From NCBI RefSeq assembly GCF_001037495.1, contig NZ_KQ089822.1, positions 3,615,938-3,679,937 of the forward strand: DNA of 64,000 nt, in the 5' to 3' direction. Position 1 is the first letter of the stretch. Each line of letters starts with the position of its first letter. This document shows positions 30,304 to 41,308 of the stretch, piece by piece. Under the pieces are notes generated by a model. It saw only the letters and a program-made list of their open reading frames with translations, had not been told where the DNA came from and made no database searches. The stretch is from Citrobacter sp. MGH106 (GTDB taxonomy: Bacteria > Pseudomonadota > Gammaproteobacteria > Enterobacterales > Enterobacteriaceae). The position numbers and the translations under genes were made by a program.

Positions 30304-30772
30304 TACAGGTTTTGATTGAAATCAGTAAAGCGGGCACATTTTAACAACATTACAGAAATAACGTTTCAAACATGTAACTATGCACAAATGTTAAATTTAC
30401 CCATCACGGAGTAGTTTTAACGTAATTGAAACGAAAAAATATCTTATCTGAACCGATTCAACTCTCAATTTATCGATTTTGTAAGCACAATTTTCGAATA
30501 AAAATTCATATCGGAAATTTTGTGGTAGATAATCCTGTGTTTACAAATGGTTTCTTTTTATTCAACTCGTCATCCCCCCTTCATAAAGCAGGTGCATTCG
30601 CGTCCGCATAACATTATTCTGTCCAGGACAAAAGTATTTAGGCAACATTTTACCTACCACTGCCGTAAACAAAACAATACAACAAACGGAATTGCAAACT
30701 TACACACGCGTCACTGCGTGGTTCAAAAAATAGGTACTCGAATATAAAGAGTAAAACCACACACGAGGTTTC
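30304..30772. other. AT-rich aroP upstream region
   Basis: About 470 bases between the pdhR promoter and aroP. In E. coli this region contains the aroP promoters and TyrR boxes; I could not match a TyrR box with confidence by eye. Short frames here (for example 30426-30611) have no ribosome site or homology that I recognise. Confidence 0.5.
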
Positions 30773-32146
30773 ATGATGGAAAGTCAACAGCATGGCGATC
30801 AGCTAAAGCGCGGCCTTAAAAACCGCCATATACAGCTTATCGCGCTGGGTGGCGCGATAGGCACCGGGTTATTCCTCGGGAGCGCATCCGTTATTCAGTC
30901 TGCAGGGCCGGGTATTATTCTGGGTTACGCTATCGCCGGCTTTATTGCCTTTTTGATAATGCGTCAGTTGGGTGAAATGGTGGTTGAAGAGCCAGTTGCA
31001 GGCTCCTTCAGCCACTTTGCTTATAAATATTGGGGCGGTTTCGCAGGTTTTTCCTCCGGCTGGAACTACTGGGTACTGTACGTACTGGTTGCCATGGCCG
31101 AGTTGACTGCCGTCGGGAAATACATTCAGTTCTGGTGGCCAGAAATTCCAACCTGGGTTTCTGCTGCGGTCTTTTTCGTTGCTATCAACGCCATCAACCT
31201 GACCAACGTTAAAGTGTTCGGTGAGATGGAGTTCTGGTTCGCCATTATTAAAGTCATTGCGGTCGTGGCGATGATCCTGTTCGGCGGCTGGTTGCTGTTT
31301 AGCGGCAACGGTGGCCCGCAGGCCAGCGTCAGTAACTTGTGGGATCAAGGTGGCTTCCTGCCACACGGTTTCACCGGTCTGGTCATGATGATGGCTATTA
31401 TCATGTTCTCCTTCGGTGGACTTGAGTTGGTTGGCATCACGGCTGCAGAAGCGGATAACCCGGAACAAAGCATCCCCAAAGCGACCAACCAGGTTATTTA
31501 CCGTATCCTGATTTTCTACGTAGGCTCCCTGGCCGTTCTGCTCTCTTTGATGCCGTGGACGCGTGTGACAGCAGATACCAGCCCGTTCGTACTGATCTTC
31601 CACGAACTGGGAGACACATTCGTCGCTAATGCGCTGAACGTCGTGGTGCTGACCGCTGCTCTTTCTGTTTATAACAGCTGTGTATATTGCAACAGTCGTA
31701 TGCTGTTCGGTCTGGCTCAGCAGGGTAATGCGCCAAAAGTACTGATGAGCGTGGATAAACGCGGTGTACCAGTCAACACGATCCTGGTCTCTGCGCTGGT
31801 TACGGCTTTATGCGTACTGATTAACTATCTGGCACCGGAATCCGCATTTGGTTTACTGATGGCACTGGTGGTTTCTGCACTGGTGATCAACTGGGCAATG
31901 ATCAGCCTCGCGCACATGAAGTTCCGCAAAGCGAAACAACAACAGGGCGTTGCCACCCGCTTCCCGGCGCTGTTCTATCCGATGGGTAACTGGATCTGCC
32001 TGATTTTCATGGCAGCTGTACTGGTGATTATGCTGATGACACCAGGCATGGCAATCTCTGTTTACCTGATCCCGGTGTGGATTGCCATTCTTGGTATTGG
32101 CTATCTGTGCAAACAAAAAACAGCCAGGGCTGTTAAAGCGCATTAA
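30773..32146 (+). CDS. aroP: Aromatic amino acid permease AroP
   Basis: Proton symporter for phenylalanine, tyrosine and tryptophan in the inner membrane. The 457-residue protein of the APC superfamily has about 12 hydrophobic segments. The substrate-binding unwound motif GGAIGTGLFLGS is in the first segment, and SFGGLELVGITAAEADNP follows the sixth. Length and sequence match E. coli AroP closely. Expression is expected to be controlled by TyrR. A strong hairpin follows it. Confidence 0.97.
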   Translation: MMESQQHGDQLKRGLKNRHIQLIALGGAIGTGLFLGSASVIQSAGPGIILGYAIAGFIAFLIMRQLGEMVVEEPVAGSFSHFAYKYWGGFAGFSSGWNYWVLYVLVAMAELTAVGKYIQFWWPEIPTWVSAAVFFVAINAINLTNVKVFGEMEFWFAIIKVIAVVAMILFGGWLLFSGNGGPQASVSNLWDQGGFLPHGFTGLVMMMAIIMFSFGGLELVGITAAEADNPEQSIPKATNQVIYRILIFYVGSLAVLLSLMPWTRVTADTSPFVLIFHELGDTFVANALNVVVLTAALSVYNSCVYCNSRMLFGLAQQGNAPKVLMSVDKRGVPVNTILVSALVTALCVLINYLAPESAFGLLMALVVSALVINWAMISLAHMKFRKAKQQQGVATRFPALFYPMGNWICLIFMAAVLVIMLMTPGMAISVYLIPVWIAILGIGYLCKQKTARAVKAH

Positions 32147-32148
32147 TT

Positions 32149-32179
32149 ATACCCCCTACCTGCATAAGGTAGGGGGTAT
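32149..32179 (+). terminator. Hairpin after aroP
   Basis: A perfect 12-bp stem, ATACCCCCTACC and GGTAGGGGGTAT with a 7-base loop, starts 2 bases past the aroP stop. T-runs are short on both sides. It lies between convergent aroP and ampE. Confidence 0.75.
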
Positions 32180-32205
32180 TACCTACGCCGTCCGGCAACA
32201 ATACG

Positions 32206-33056
32206 TTAAATCAACGTCCCGTAAATCGTCAGCAGCGCAATAACGACCACCACTACGAACGAAGTTTTCTTGGCCATTGAAACAGCGGCTTTAGGTGTTT
32301 CTACTTTATCGGTGTGAGATTCACGCGCCAGCGAGAACTGCGCCAGGCGAGTTAACACCTGATATTGCGAAGTATGCAGATCTCCCAGCGAGGCAAACCA
32401 GGCAGGTAGCGCCTTTTCACCATGCCCCAGCAGCGCATAGACCACACCGGCAAGACGTACCGGGATCCAATCCAGCACATGCAGAATCGCATCAATACCC
32501 GATTGTAAACGCTGATGAGGTGTCTGATAACGCGCCAACCAGGACTGCCACGCGCGCAGAAAAGCATAGCCTACCAGCGTCACCGGTCCCCATGGGCCAC
32601 CGACGATCAACCAGAATAACGGCGCCAGGTAAAAGCGAAAGTTGTTCCATAACAGCGCATTTTGCAGTTCACGCAAAAACTCACGCTCATCACAGTCCGG
32701 TGGAACACCATGGATAAGCGTGAGTTCGCTGGCCATCGCCTCACGGGCATGTGCATCATTACGCGAAGCCGCATTCAGGTATGCATGGTAATGAAGACGA
32801 ACCTTACCTGCGCCAATGCACAGCAAGCCAATTGAGATCCAAACCACCAGCAGCGGGACATTAAACAGCAGCCCATGCAGGGCTCGCAGCAGCAAAAACG
32901 TCACCGCCATCGCGATAATTGTCATTCCTGATGTGCGCGCCATAGAAAAATGTTTTATCCGGCGGAAGAAGGCTTCGAGCCTGTGGTCAAGCTGCCAGTG
33001 TTCACCCAGCTTAAACAGGCGTTCAACCATCAACACCAGCAATGTTGTAAACAGCG

Positions 33057-33060
<4 letters not shown>
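32206..33060 (-). CDS. ampE: Inner-membrane protein AmpE
   Basis: A 284-residue membrane protein with about four hydrophobic segments (near residues 1-20, 40-90, 145-165 and the extreme C-terminus). It was linked genetically to beta-lactamase induction with AmpD, but its biochemical role is unclear. Its start overlaps the ampD stop by 4 bases, so the two are translationally coupled. No ampC or ampR lies in this window. Confidence 0.92.
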
Positions 33061-34601
<1,541 letters not shown>

Positions 34602-34615
34602 TAGCAAAGTGTATT

Positions 34616-34648
34616 GCCCGATGGCGCTTCGCGTATCGGGCCTTCTTC
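34616..34648 (+). terminator. REP-like hairpin after nadC
   Basis: GCCCGAT and ATCGGGC pair around GGCGCTTCGCGT, followed by CTTCTTCC. It resembles a single REP element and may end nadC transcription. Confidence 0.5.
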
Positions 34649-34811
34649 CCCGCTTATTCGGCAATTTCTTCGAGCCTTTTCGCAAATACGCCATCTTGCG
34701 TTGAAAGAAATATAGATATCTCTGAACCCACCTTCCCGTTTTGTTTTTTGCCTCTCGCAAACGCTCCCTCCTGTTTGCCAAAGTAGCGCCAGCTAACTCA
34801 AGGAGAGAACA

Positions 34812-35249
34812 ATGGACAAGCAACGAGGCTTCACGCTTATCGAACTTATGGTAGTCATTGGCATCATTGCCATTCTCAGTGCTATTGGTATTCCGGCCTA
34901 TCAAAATTATCTGCGCAAAGCAGCACTAACAGACATGCTGCAAACCTTTGTCCCCTATCGTACGGCAGTCGAACTCTGCGCACTGGAGCATGGCGGAACT
35001 GAGACCTGTGATGCCGGGACCAATGGTATTCCCTCTCCAGCCACGACCCGCTATGTCTCCGGCATGAGCGTTGAAAAGGGCGTGGTTACCCTCACCGGGC
35101 AGGAAAGCCTGAACGGTTTGAACATCACCATGACGCCAAACTGGGAAAATGCCAACGGTATTACCGGCTGGAGCCGTAACTGCGGCATCTCAAATGACAG
35201 CGCTTTGCAGCAGGCCTGTGAAGACGTTTTCCGATTTGATGCGCAGTAA
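34812..35249 (+). CDS. ppdD: Type IV prepilin-like protein PpdD
   Basis: Major pilin-type subunit. The 145-residue protein has a short basic leader MDKQRG, then FTLIELMVVIGIIAILSAI, with prepilin peptidase cleavage expected between Gly6 and Phe7 and the Glu at mature position 5. Two cysteines near the C-terminus (RNCGIS and QQACED) probably form a disulfide. AAGGAGAG precedes the ATG. It heads ppdD-hofB-hofC; the operon is usually silent in laboratory E. coli. Confidence 0.95.
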   Translation: MDKQRGFTLIELMVVIGIIAILSAIGIPAYQNYLRKAALTDMLQTFVPYRTAVELCALEHGGTETCDAGTNGIPSPATTRYVSGMSVEKGVVTLTGQESLNGLNITMTPNWENANGITGWSRNCGISNDSALQQACEDVFRFDAQ

Positions 35250-35260
35250 GAGGACAAGAG

Positions 35261-36646
35261 ATGAATACCACACAACTGACAGCACTGTGCCAGCGTTATC
35301 AGGGCATATTGTTGGATGCAGACCATGACGTGGTGCATATTGCCGTCGTGGATGCCCCATCTCACGAACTGCTGGACGCTTTGCATTTTGCGACTACAAG
35401 ACGCATCGACATCGTGTGCTGGACTCGTCAGCAAATGGAAGGTCACTCGCACAATACACGGGCGAGGCTTCCGGCAATCGTCCCTGAAAGCAGTGTTACC
35501 GCAGCAGAATTGCTGGATCAGACGTTGCAATCCGCTCTGGCGAAACGCGCTTCTGATATTCACATTGAACCAGCAGAACATCGCTACCGAATAAGGTTAC
35601 GCGTGGATGGTGTTCTTCACACCTTACCAGATATCGCGACGGATACAGGCATTGCCCTCACTGCAAGGTTAAAAGTATTAGGGAGTCTGGACATTGCTGA
35701 GCACCGGCTTCCACAAGATGGGCAGTTTACCATTGATATTTCAGGAGAACCGATCTCGTTTCGCATCGCGACGTTACCCTGTCGTCATGGTGAAAAAGTG
35801 GTGCTGAGATTGCTGCATCAGGTTGAGCAGACGCTGTAGATCAAGGCGTTGGGAATGCAGAACGCGCAACTGGCGGCATTTTCACAAGCATTACAGCAAC
35901 CTCAGGGGCTGGTTCTGGTAACCGGGCCTACCGGGAGTGGCAAAACGGTTACGCTGTACAGCGCGCTGCAAACCAGAAACTCCCCGGATGTGAATATCTG
36001 TAGCGTGGAAGACCCAATAGAGATCCCGATCGAAGGACTCAACCAGACTCAAATTCACCCACGCGCAGGTCTCACGTTTCAGAGCGTATTACGTGCGCTA
36101 CTGCGACAGGACCCCGACATTATCATGGTGGGTGAAATCCGCGACGGCGAGACGGCTGAGATTGCCCTCAAAGCCGCGCAAACCGGTCATCTGGTCCTTT
36201 CAACTCTGCATACCAACTCCACCAGTGAAACGCTGATACGCCTGCAGCAAATGGGCGTAGCACGGTGGATGATCGCCTCAGCGTTGACGCTGGTGATTGC
36301 GCAGCGACTCGTCAGAAAACTGTGTCCCTATTGTCGACAACGTCTTGACTCCCCCATCACACTCCCGGCTACGCTGTGGCCCACCCCACTTCCACGCTGG
36401 CTGGCGCCTGGCTGCGAACACTGTTATCACGGTTATTATGGCCGCAGTGCATTGTTTGAAGTCCTGCCCGTCACACCAGCATTACGACAGTGCATCGCCA
36501 GCGGCACATCCATCGACATCGTGGAATCGGATGCACAGCAGGCGGGGATGCTCACACTTTTCGGTAATGGATGTCAGGCCGTTGAACAAGGATTAACAAC
36601 GTTTGAAGAGCTGATCCGCGTACTGGGTATGCCCCATGTCAGCTAA
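35261..36646 (+). pseudogene. hofB: hofB, pilus-type assembly ATPase with in-frame amber codon
   Basis: GspE/PilB-family ATPase. The frame reads 192 codons from the ATG at 35261, meets TAG at 35837-35839, then continues in the same frame for 268 codons to 36646. Counting the stop as one residue gives exactly 461, the K-12 length, so this is a substitution and not an indel. Upstream part: LDQTLQSALAKRASDIHIEPA. Downstream part: Walker A GPTGSGKT, the Asp box, STLHTNS, and the tetracysteine CPYC...CEHC. The amber removes all catalytic motifs from the first fragment. hofC starts 11 bases before its end. Confidence 0.9.
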
Positions 36647-37838
36647 ACAACTCTGGCGCTGGCATGGAATTAACAACGAGGGACAACCAATGGAGGGGGC
36701 TCTTTGGGCGGATACTCGCCCTTCGCTAATATTGGCGTTGGAGCATTCGCATATTACACCGATACGCGTTAAGCGCATGAAGGTTAAAACCTCACAATGG
36801 AGCAGAACAAGAAGTCGCGAAGCGATACACCAGTTAGCCACGTTACTTAAAGCAGGACTGACACTTTCCGAAGGATTAGCGCTACTTGCCGAGCAACATC
36901 CCAGCAGCCAATGGCAGGCGTTACTACGCACACTGGCTTACGATATGGAACAGGGCATTTCACTTTCCACTTCACTTTCACAATGGCAGCACGTATTCCC
37001 TCCATTGTACCAGGCGATGATTCGCACGGGAGAACTCACCGGTAAGCTGGACGACTGCTGTTTTGAACTCGCCCGACAACAGAAAGAACAGCAACAGCTT
37101 ACTGATAAAGTTAAAAAAGCGCTTCGTTATCCGGTCATCATTCTCACAATGGCTGTCATGGTGGTGCTCGCCATGCTGCATTTTGTACTGCCTGAATTTG
37201 CTGCCATCTATCGTACATTCAACACCCCGTTGCCGGCACTGACGCAGGGAATTATTGCTGTCGCACAATACAGTAGTCGATGGGGGTGGCTGGCGGGATT
37301 ACTCGGACTGGCATTGGGGCTGGCATACTGTCTGGTAAAGCAGAAACCCTACTACCTTATTCAGCGTCAGAGATTTCTTCTGTGTTGCCCTATCATAGGG
37401 CCACTGGTAAGGGGCCAAAAACTCACGCAGATCTTTACCGTCCTGGCGTTAACACAAAGTGCAGGCATTCCCTTTTTGCAAGGTCTGGAGAGTGTGGCCG
37501 AAACGCTGGCTTGCCCTTTCTGGTCGCAACGTTTAGCGCAAGCGCACCGAGACATCAGTGCCGGAAAACCGATCTGGCTGGCACTCAAAAATGCCGGAGA
37601 ATTCAGTCCATTGTGTTTACAGCTGGTGAGAACAGGAGAAACGTCCGGCTCGCTGGATGCAATGTTGCAAAATCTGGCACGACATCATAGCGAGAACACA
37701 ATGTCACAGGCAGAGAACCTGGCTGCGCTACTTGAGCCTGCGCTGCTTGTCATTACAGGGTTGATTATCGGTACACTGGTTGTCGCGATGTATTTACCGA
37801 TTTTTCACCTGGGAGATGCGATGAGCGGTGTGGGGTAA
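36636..37838 (+). CDS. hofC: Type IV pilin assembly membrane protein HofC
   Basis: PilC/GspF-family inner membrane platform protein, 400 residues. It carries two repeated cytoplasmic helical domains (about residues 65-185 and 265-390), each followed by hydrophobic segments, with LLKAGLTLSEGLALLAE and LTQSAGIPFLQGLESVAE as the matching repeat starts. It overlaps hofB by 11 bases, suggesting coupling, so the hofB amber codon may affect its translation less than transcription polarity would. The frame is intact. Confidence 0.93.
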   Translation: MSAKQLWRWHGINNEGQPMEGALWADTRPSLILALEHSHITPIRVKRMKVKTSQWSRTRSREAIHQLATLLKAGLTLSEGLALLAEQHPSSQWQALLRTLAYDMEQGISLSTSLSQWQHVFPPLYQAMIRTGELTGKLDDCCFELARQQKEQQQLTDKVKKALRYPVIILTMAVMVVLAMLHFVLPEFAAIYRTFNTPLPALTQGIIAVAQYSSRWGWLAGLLGLALGLAYCLVKQKPYYLIQRQRFLLCCPIIGPLVRGQKLTQIFTVLALTQSAGIPFLQGLESVAETLACPFWSQRLAQAHRDISAGKPIWLALKNAGEFSPLCLQLVRTGETSGSLDAMLQNLARHHSENTMSQAENLAALLEPALLVITGLIIGTLVVAMYLPIFHLGDAMSGVG

Positions 37839-37845
37839 TCCTCAG

Positions 37846-37927
37846 ATGCCGGATGGCGGCGTAAACGGTTTATCCGGCCTACGAAGCACATAACGTAGGC
37901 CTTCAAGCAGCACACCATCAGGCATTT
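37846..37927. repeat. REP pair (BIME) between hofC and guaC
   Basis: ATGCCGGATGGCGGCGTAAAC...TTATCCGGCCTACGAAGC-type REP (shortened here) is followed by an inverse copy GTAGGCCTTCAAGC...CCATCAGGCATT. It sits between convergent hofC and guaC. Confidence 0.85.
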
Positions 37928-37946
37928 TACGATTGACTATCTGTTT

Positions 37947-38990
37947 TTACAGACTATTGAAAACACGGTTTTCTTGTTCCTGAACACGAATAAACGTTGT
38001 ACGTTTAGTCAGCTCTTTCAGGCGGGATGCACCTACGTAAGTACAGGCAGAACGCAGACCACCAAGGATGTCACGAGCCGTATTATCAACCGGGCCACGC
38101 AGCGGTAGCTTAACGGTTTTGCCTTCCGCTGCACGGTATTGTGCTACACCACCAACGTGGCGCGTCATGGCGGATTCAGAACTCATACCATAGAACAGCA
38201 TGAATTTTTCACCGTTCTCTTCGACCACTTTACCACCGCTTTCTTCGTGACCGGCCAGCATGCCACCAAGCATCACAAAGTCTGCACCGCCACCAAACGC
38301 TTTTGCCACATCACCGGGCATCGTGCAGCCGCCGTCGCTGACAATCATTCCGCCCAGACCGTGAGCGGCATCAGCACATTCAATAACAGCAGAAAGCTGT
38401 GGATAGCCCACACCGGTTTTTACACGCGTGGTACAAACAGAACCTGGACCAATACCAACTTTGACAATATCAGCACCAGAAAGCACCAGTTCTTCACACA
38501 TTTCGCCGGTAACGACATTGCCCGCGCAAATCGTTTTTGTCGGCCATGCTTCGCGCGCTTTCGACACAAACTGCACAAAATGCTCTGAGTAACCATTTGC
38601 CACATCGATGCAGATAAAGTTCAGCGCAGGATTCAGGGCCAGGATTTGTTTGGTTTTTTCAAAATCAGCGTCAGAGGTCCCGGTTGAAACCATCACGTGT
38701 TTCAGTACATCAGCAGAAGTACCCGCGATGAAAGCAGCCCAGTCTTCTACAGAATAGTGTTTGTGCACAGCGGTCAGGATGTCGAAGGATGCAAGTGCCG
38801 TAGCCATTGCAAATGTCCCGACGGTGTCCATATTCGCGGCGATAATAGGTACGCCGGACCAGGTCTGACCTGAATGTTTAAAGGTAAATTGACGTTCCAG
38901 CTCAACATCGGAACGGCTTTTGAGAGTAGAACGCTTAGGGCGGATAAGAACGTCTTTGAAACCTAACTTCAGATCTTCTTCGATACGCAT
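37947..38990 (-). CDS. guaC: GMP reductase
   Basis: Reduces GMP to IMP with NADPH, linking guanine to adenine nucleotides. The 347-residue protein is an IMPDH-like TIM barrel without a CBS insert. The catalytic Cys is in GPGSVCTTR, and [27 protein letters not shown] contains the phosphate-binding segment. It matches E. coli in length. A promoter with -35 TTGCGC and -10 TATGAT is seen upstream. It is divergent from coaE. Confidence 0.98.
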   Translation of the reverse strand: MRIEEDLKLGFKDVLIRPKRSTLKSRSDVELERQFTFKHSGQTWSGVPIIAANMDTVGTFAMATALASFDILTAVHKHYSVEDWAAFIAGTSADVLKHVMVSTGTSDADFEKTKQILALNPALNFICIDVANGYSEHFVQFVSKAREAWPTKTICAGNVVTGEMCEELVLSGADIVKVGIGPGSVCTTRVKTGVGYPQLSAVIECADAAHGLGGMIVSDGGCTMPGDVAKAFGGGADFVMLGGMLAGHEESGGKVVEENGEKFMLFYGMSSESAMTRHVGGVAQYRAAEGKTVKLPLRGPVDNTARDILGGLRSACTYVGASRLKELTKRTTFIRVQEQENRVFNSL

Positions 38991-39046
38991 GTGCGGATTC
39001 CTGGGGTTAATGGCTAAAAATCGAAACTCACAACTCCAGTGACGCT

Positions 39047-39074
39047 ATCATACGCACTAATCAATACCGCGCAA
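39047..39074 (-). promoter_or_regulatory. guaC promoter candidate
   Basis: On the minus strand TTGCGC and TATGAT are 16 bases apart, about 60 bases before the guaC start. The spacing and -10 hexamer fit sigma-70. Confidence 0.55.
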
Positions 39075-39215
39075 GACTGCGAAATTCTCTTTTTTTACGC
39101 TACAATCCCATAAATTTACCTGGCGAATAGTAGGTTAATCCTGCAACAGCCTCGCCTTCGCATGCTTAACTTTTAACTGTTTGATAATCAAACTTAAACT
39201 CCAGGATCTGGATCT

Positions 39216-39836
39216 ATGAGGTATACGGTAGCCTTAACCGGCGGTATTGGCAGTGGTAAAAGTACCGTTGCGAATGCGTTCGCTGACCTCGGAATAAACG
39301 TGATTGATGCAGATATTATTGCGCGTCAGGTGGTCGAACCAGGTATGCCAGCGCTCAAGGCGATTGCCGAACATTTTGGCTCCGAACTCATTGCTGCAGA
39401 TGGATCGTTACAACGGCGAATTTTACGCGAACGTATTTTTTCCGATCCTGATGAAAAAGCCTGGCTGAATGCCCTGCTCCATCCGCTTATTCAGCAGGAA
39501 ACTCAGCGCCAGTTTCAACAAGCAACCTCTCCTTATCTGTTATGGGTTGTACCTCTGCTGGTTGAGAATTCATTGTATAAAAAAGCCAATCGCGTGCTCG
39601 TGGTTGATGTTACTCCCGAGACACAGCTCAGACGCACCATGCTGCGTGATGATGTGACTCGCCAGCATGTAGAACAAATTCTGGCTGCCCAGGCCTCGCG
39701 TGAAGCGCGTCTTGCCGTGGCAGACGATGTTATTGATAATAATGGCGCACCGGATGCCATCGTCTCGGATGTTGCCCGCCTGCACGCGCTCTATTTGCAA
39801 TGCGCGTCGCAGTTTGTCTCACAGGAAAAACCGTAA
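39216..39836 (+). CDS. coaE: Dephospho-CoA kinase
   Basis: Last step of coenzyme A synthesis: phosphorylates the 3'-OH of dephospho-CoA. The 206-residue protein has the P-loop [14 protein letters not shown] near residue 8, [13 protein letters not shown] for substrate binding, and WVVPLLVEN in the lid region. Its TAA overlaps the zapD ATG by 1 base (TAATG), so zapD is translationally coupled. It complements the pantothenate genes elsewhere in the window. Confidence 0.97.
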   Translation: MRYTVALTGGIGSGKSTVANAFADLGINVIDADIIARQVVEPGMPALKAIAEHFGSELIAADGSLQRRILRERIFSDPDEKAWLNALLHPLIQQETQRQFQQATSPYLLWVVPLLVENSLYKKANRVLVVDVTPETQLRRTMLRDDVTRQHVEQILAAQASREARLAVADDVIDNNGAPDAIVSDVARLHALYLQCASQFVSQEKP

Positions 39837-40579
39837 TGCACACCCAGGTCCTTTTTGAACACCCTCTCAATGAGAAGATGCGTACATGGCTGCGCATTGA
39901 ATTTCTAACTCAGCAACTCTCCGTTAATTTACCCATTGCAGACCATGCAGATGCACTGCATTTTTTCCGCAACATTGGGGATTTACTGGATGTCTTTGAA
40001 CGGGGTGAAGTGCGTACCGAACTCCTCAAAGAACTGGAGCGACAACAGCGTAAACTTCAGGCCTGGGTTGAAGTTCCCGGCGTCGATCAAAACCGAATTG
40101 ACTCTCTGCGCCAGCAGTTAAAAAACGCAGGCAGTATTTTAATTTCGGCCCCGCGCATCGGACAAACATTGCGTGAAGATCGCTTAATTGGTCTGGTTCG
40201 CCAGCGTTTAAGTATTCCTGGTGGGTGTTGCAGTTTTGATTTACCAACTCTGCATATCTGGTTGCACTCATCGCAGGCGCAGCGTGACGAACAGGTCGGG
40301 CGCTGGATTGCCAGCCTGGAGCCCCTCAATCAGGCGCTGACGCTGGTTCTTGATTTAATCCGTAATTCTGCACCGTTTCGCAAACAGACCAGTTTGAACG
40401 GATTTTATCAGGATAATGGCGAAGATGCAGATTTGCTGCGTTTGCAATTGCCGCTTGATTCGCAGCTTTATCCGCAAATATCTGGCCATAAAAGCCGTTT
40501 TGCCATCCGCTTTATGCCACTGGATAGTGAGAATGGCCAGGTACCCGAGCGTCTCGATTTTGACCTGGCATGCTGTTAA
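39836..40579 (+). CDS. zapD: Z-ring associated protein ZapD
   Basis: Cytoplasmic division protein (yacF) that crosslinks FtsZ filaments. The 247-residue protein is mostly alpha-helical at its N-terminal half ([14 protein letters not shown]) with a beta-rich C-terminal region ending FDLACC. The ATG at 39836 overlaps the coaE stop and gives the E. coli length. FtsZ itself is encoded about 5 kb away in the same window. Confidence 0.96.
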   Translation: MHTQVLFEHPLNEKMRTWLRIEFLTQQLSVNLPIADHADALHFFRNIGDLLDVFERGEVRTELLKELERQQRKLQAWVEVPGVDQNRIDSLRQQLKNAGSILISAPRIGQTLREDRLIGLVRQRLSIPGGCCSFDLPTLHIWLHSSQAQRDEQVGRWIASLEPLNQALTLVLDLIRNSAPFRKQTSLNGFYQDNGEDADLLRLQLPLDSQLYPQISGHKSRFAIRFMPLDSENGQVPERLDFDLACC

Positions 40580-40588
40580 GGAATGAAT

Positions 40589-40783
40589 ATGTCTGAACAA
40601 ACTATCGTCAACTGTCCAACCTGTGGAAAGCCTGTCGTGTGGGCTGAAACCAGTCCGTTTCGCCCATTCTGCAGCAAACGCTGCCAGCTAATTGATTTAG
40701 GTGAGTGGGCAGCAGAAGAGAAACGTATCCCCAGTTCCGGCGATCTGTCAGAAAGCGATGACTGGAGCGAAGAAAAAGAATAG
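40589..40783 (+). CDS. yacG: DNA gyrase inhibitor YacG
   Basis: A 64-residue zinc protein that binds GyrB and inhibits gyrase in E. coli. The zinc knuckle is CPTC and CSKRC, followed by [16 protein letters not shown] and an acidic tail. The start at 40589 is chosen over 40583 because TAAGGA is then 6 bases upstream and MSEQTI matches the family. It lies 9 bases after zapD in the coaE-zapD-yacG operon. Confidence 0.95.
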   Translation: MSEQTIVNCPTCGKPVVWAETSPFRPFCSKRCQLIDLGEWAAEEKRIPSSGDLSESDDWSEEKE

Positions 40784-40799
40784 TAAGACTTAAACCCGC

Positions 40800-40856
40800 G
40801 CGCCATCAGGTATACATGCTTTATGCCGGATGGCAGCGTCGCCTCATCCGGCATAA
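40800..40856. repeat. REP element between yacG and mutT
   Basis: TTATGCCGGATGGCAGCGTCGCC and CATCCGGCATAA-type arms form a REP palindrome, preceded by a GCGCCATCAGG half-copy. It lies between convergent genes. Confidence 0.8.
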
Positions 40857-40859
40857 GAA

Positions 40860-41252
40860 CTACATATTTTGCTTTAACTTCGTAATAACGGGTTCATTTG
40901 CCGGCGGAAAATCTTCCGCATTCAGCGCGTTTTGCGCAATCCACTGAGACGGTTGTCCCTCTTTTCCCCACGGCGTGCCTTCCCAACTGTCTACCAGCCA
41001 AAACCACAATGTGATATGCCGATCCGGAAACTGATATTCCAGTTTTTCGAACAACCGTCTCTGAATTGGCGTAATCCCAACCTCTTCCTGTAGCTCACGA
41101 ATCAGAGCTTGTTCAGGTGTTTCACCTGATTCAATTTTCCCACCGGGAAATTCCAGCTTGTTAGCCATATGAACATCAGCGGCGCGCTGAGTAATAAAAA
41201 TCTCATTCTGCTGATTACGAATAATTCCAACAGCGATTTGCAGTGTTTTCAT
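40860..41252 (-). CDS. mutT: 8-oxo-dGTP diphosphatase MutT
   Basis: Removes mutagenic 8-oxo-dGTP from the nucleotide pool. The 130-residue Nudix protein carries the Nudix box pattern G-x5-E-x7-RELQEEVGI (from GGKIESGETPEQ onward, residues about 37-59). Length is one residue more than K-12 as I recall it. It lies downstream of secA on the same strand, beyond a strong terminator. Confidence 0.97.
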   Translation of the reverse strand: MKTLQIAVGIIRNQQNEIFITQRAADVHMANKLEFPGGKIESGETPEQALIRELQEEVGITPIQRRLFEKLEYQFPDRHITLWFWLVDSWEGTPWGKEGQPSQWIAQNALNAEDFPPANEPVITKLKQNM

Positions 41253-41265
41253 ATTGTACGTCCAT

Positions 41266-41294
41266 AAAAAAGGCGCAGAATTCTGCGCCTTTTC
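41266..41294 (-). terminator. secA terminator
   Basis: A perfect palindrome AGGCGCAGAATTCTGCGCCT is followed on the minus strand by TTTTTATGG. It lies just past the secA stop and before mutT, and is partly symmetric, so it could work in both directions. Confidence 0.88.
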
Positions 41295-41308
41295 AGTAAG
41301 TTATTTTT

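Noticed and set aside
30426-30747. Short frames in the aroP upstream region
   Set aside because: AT-rich non-coding composition and no homology or good ribosome site; the region is better explained as regulatory.
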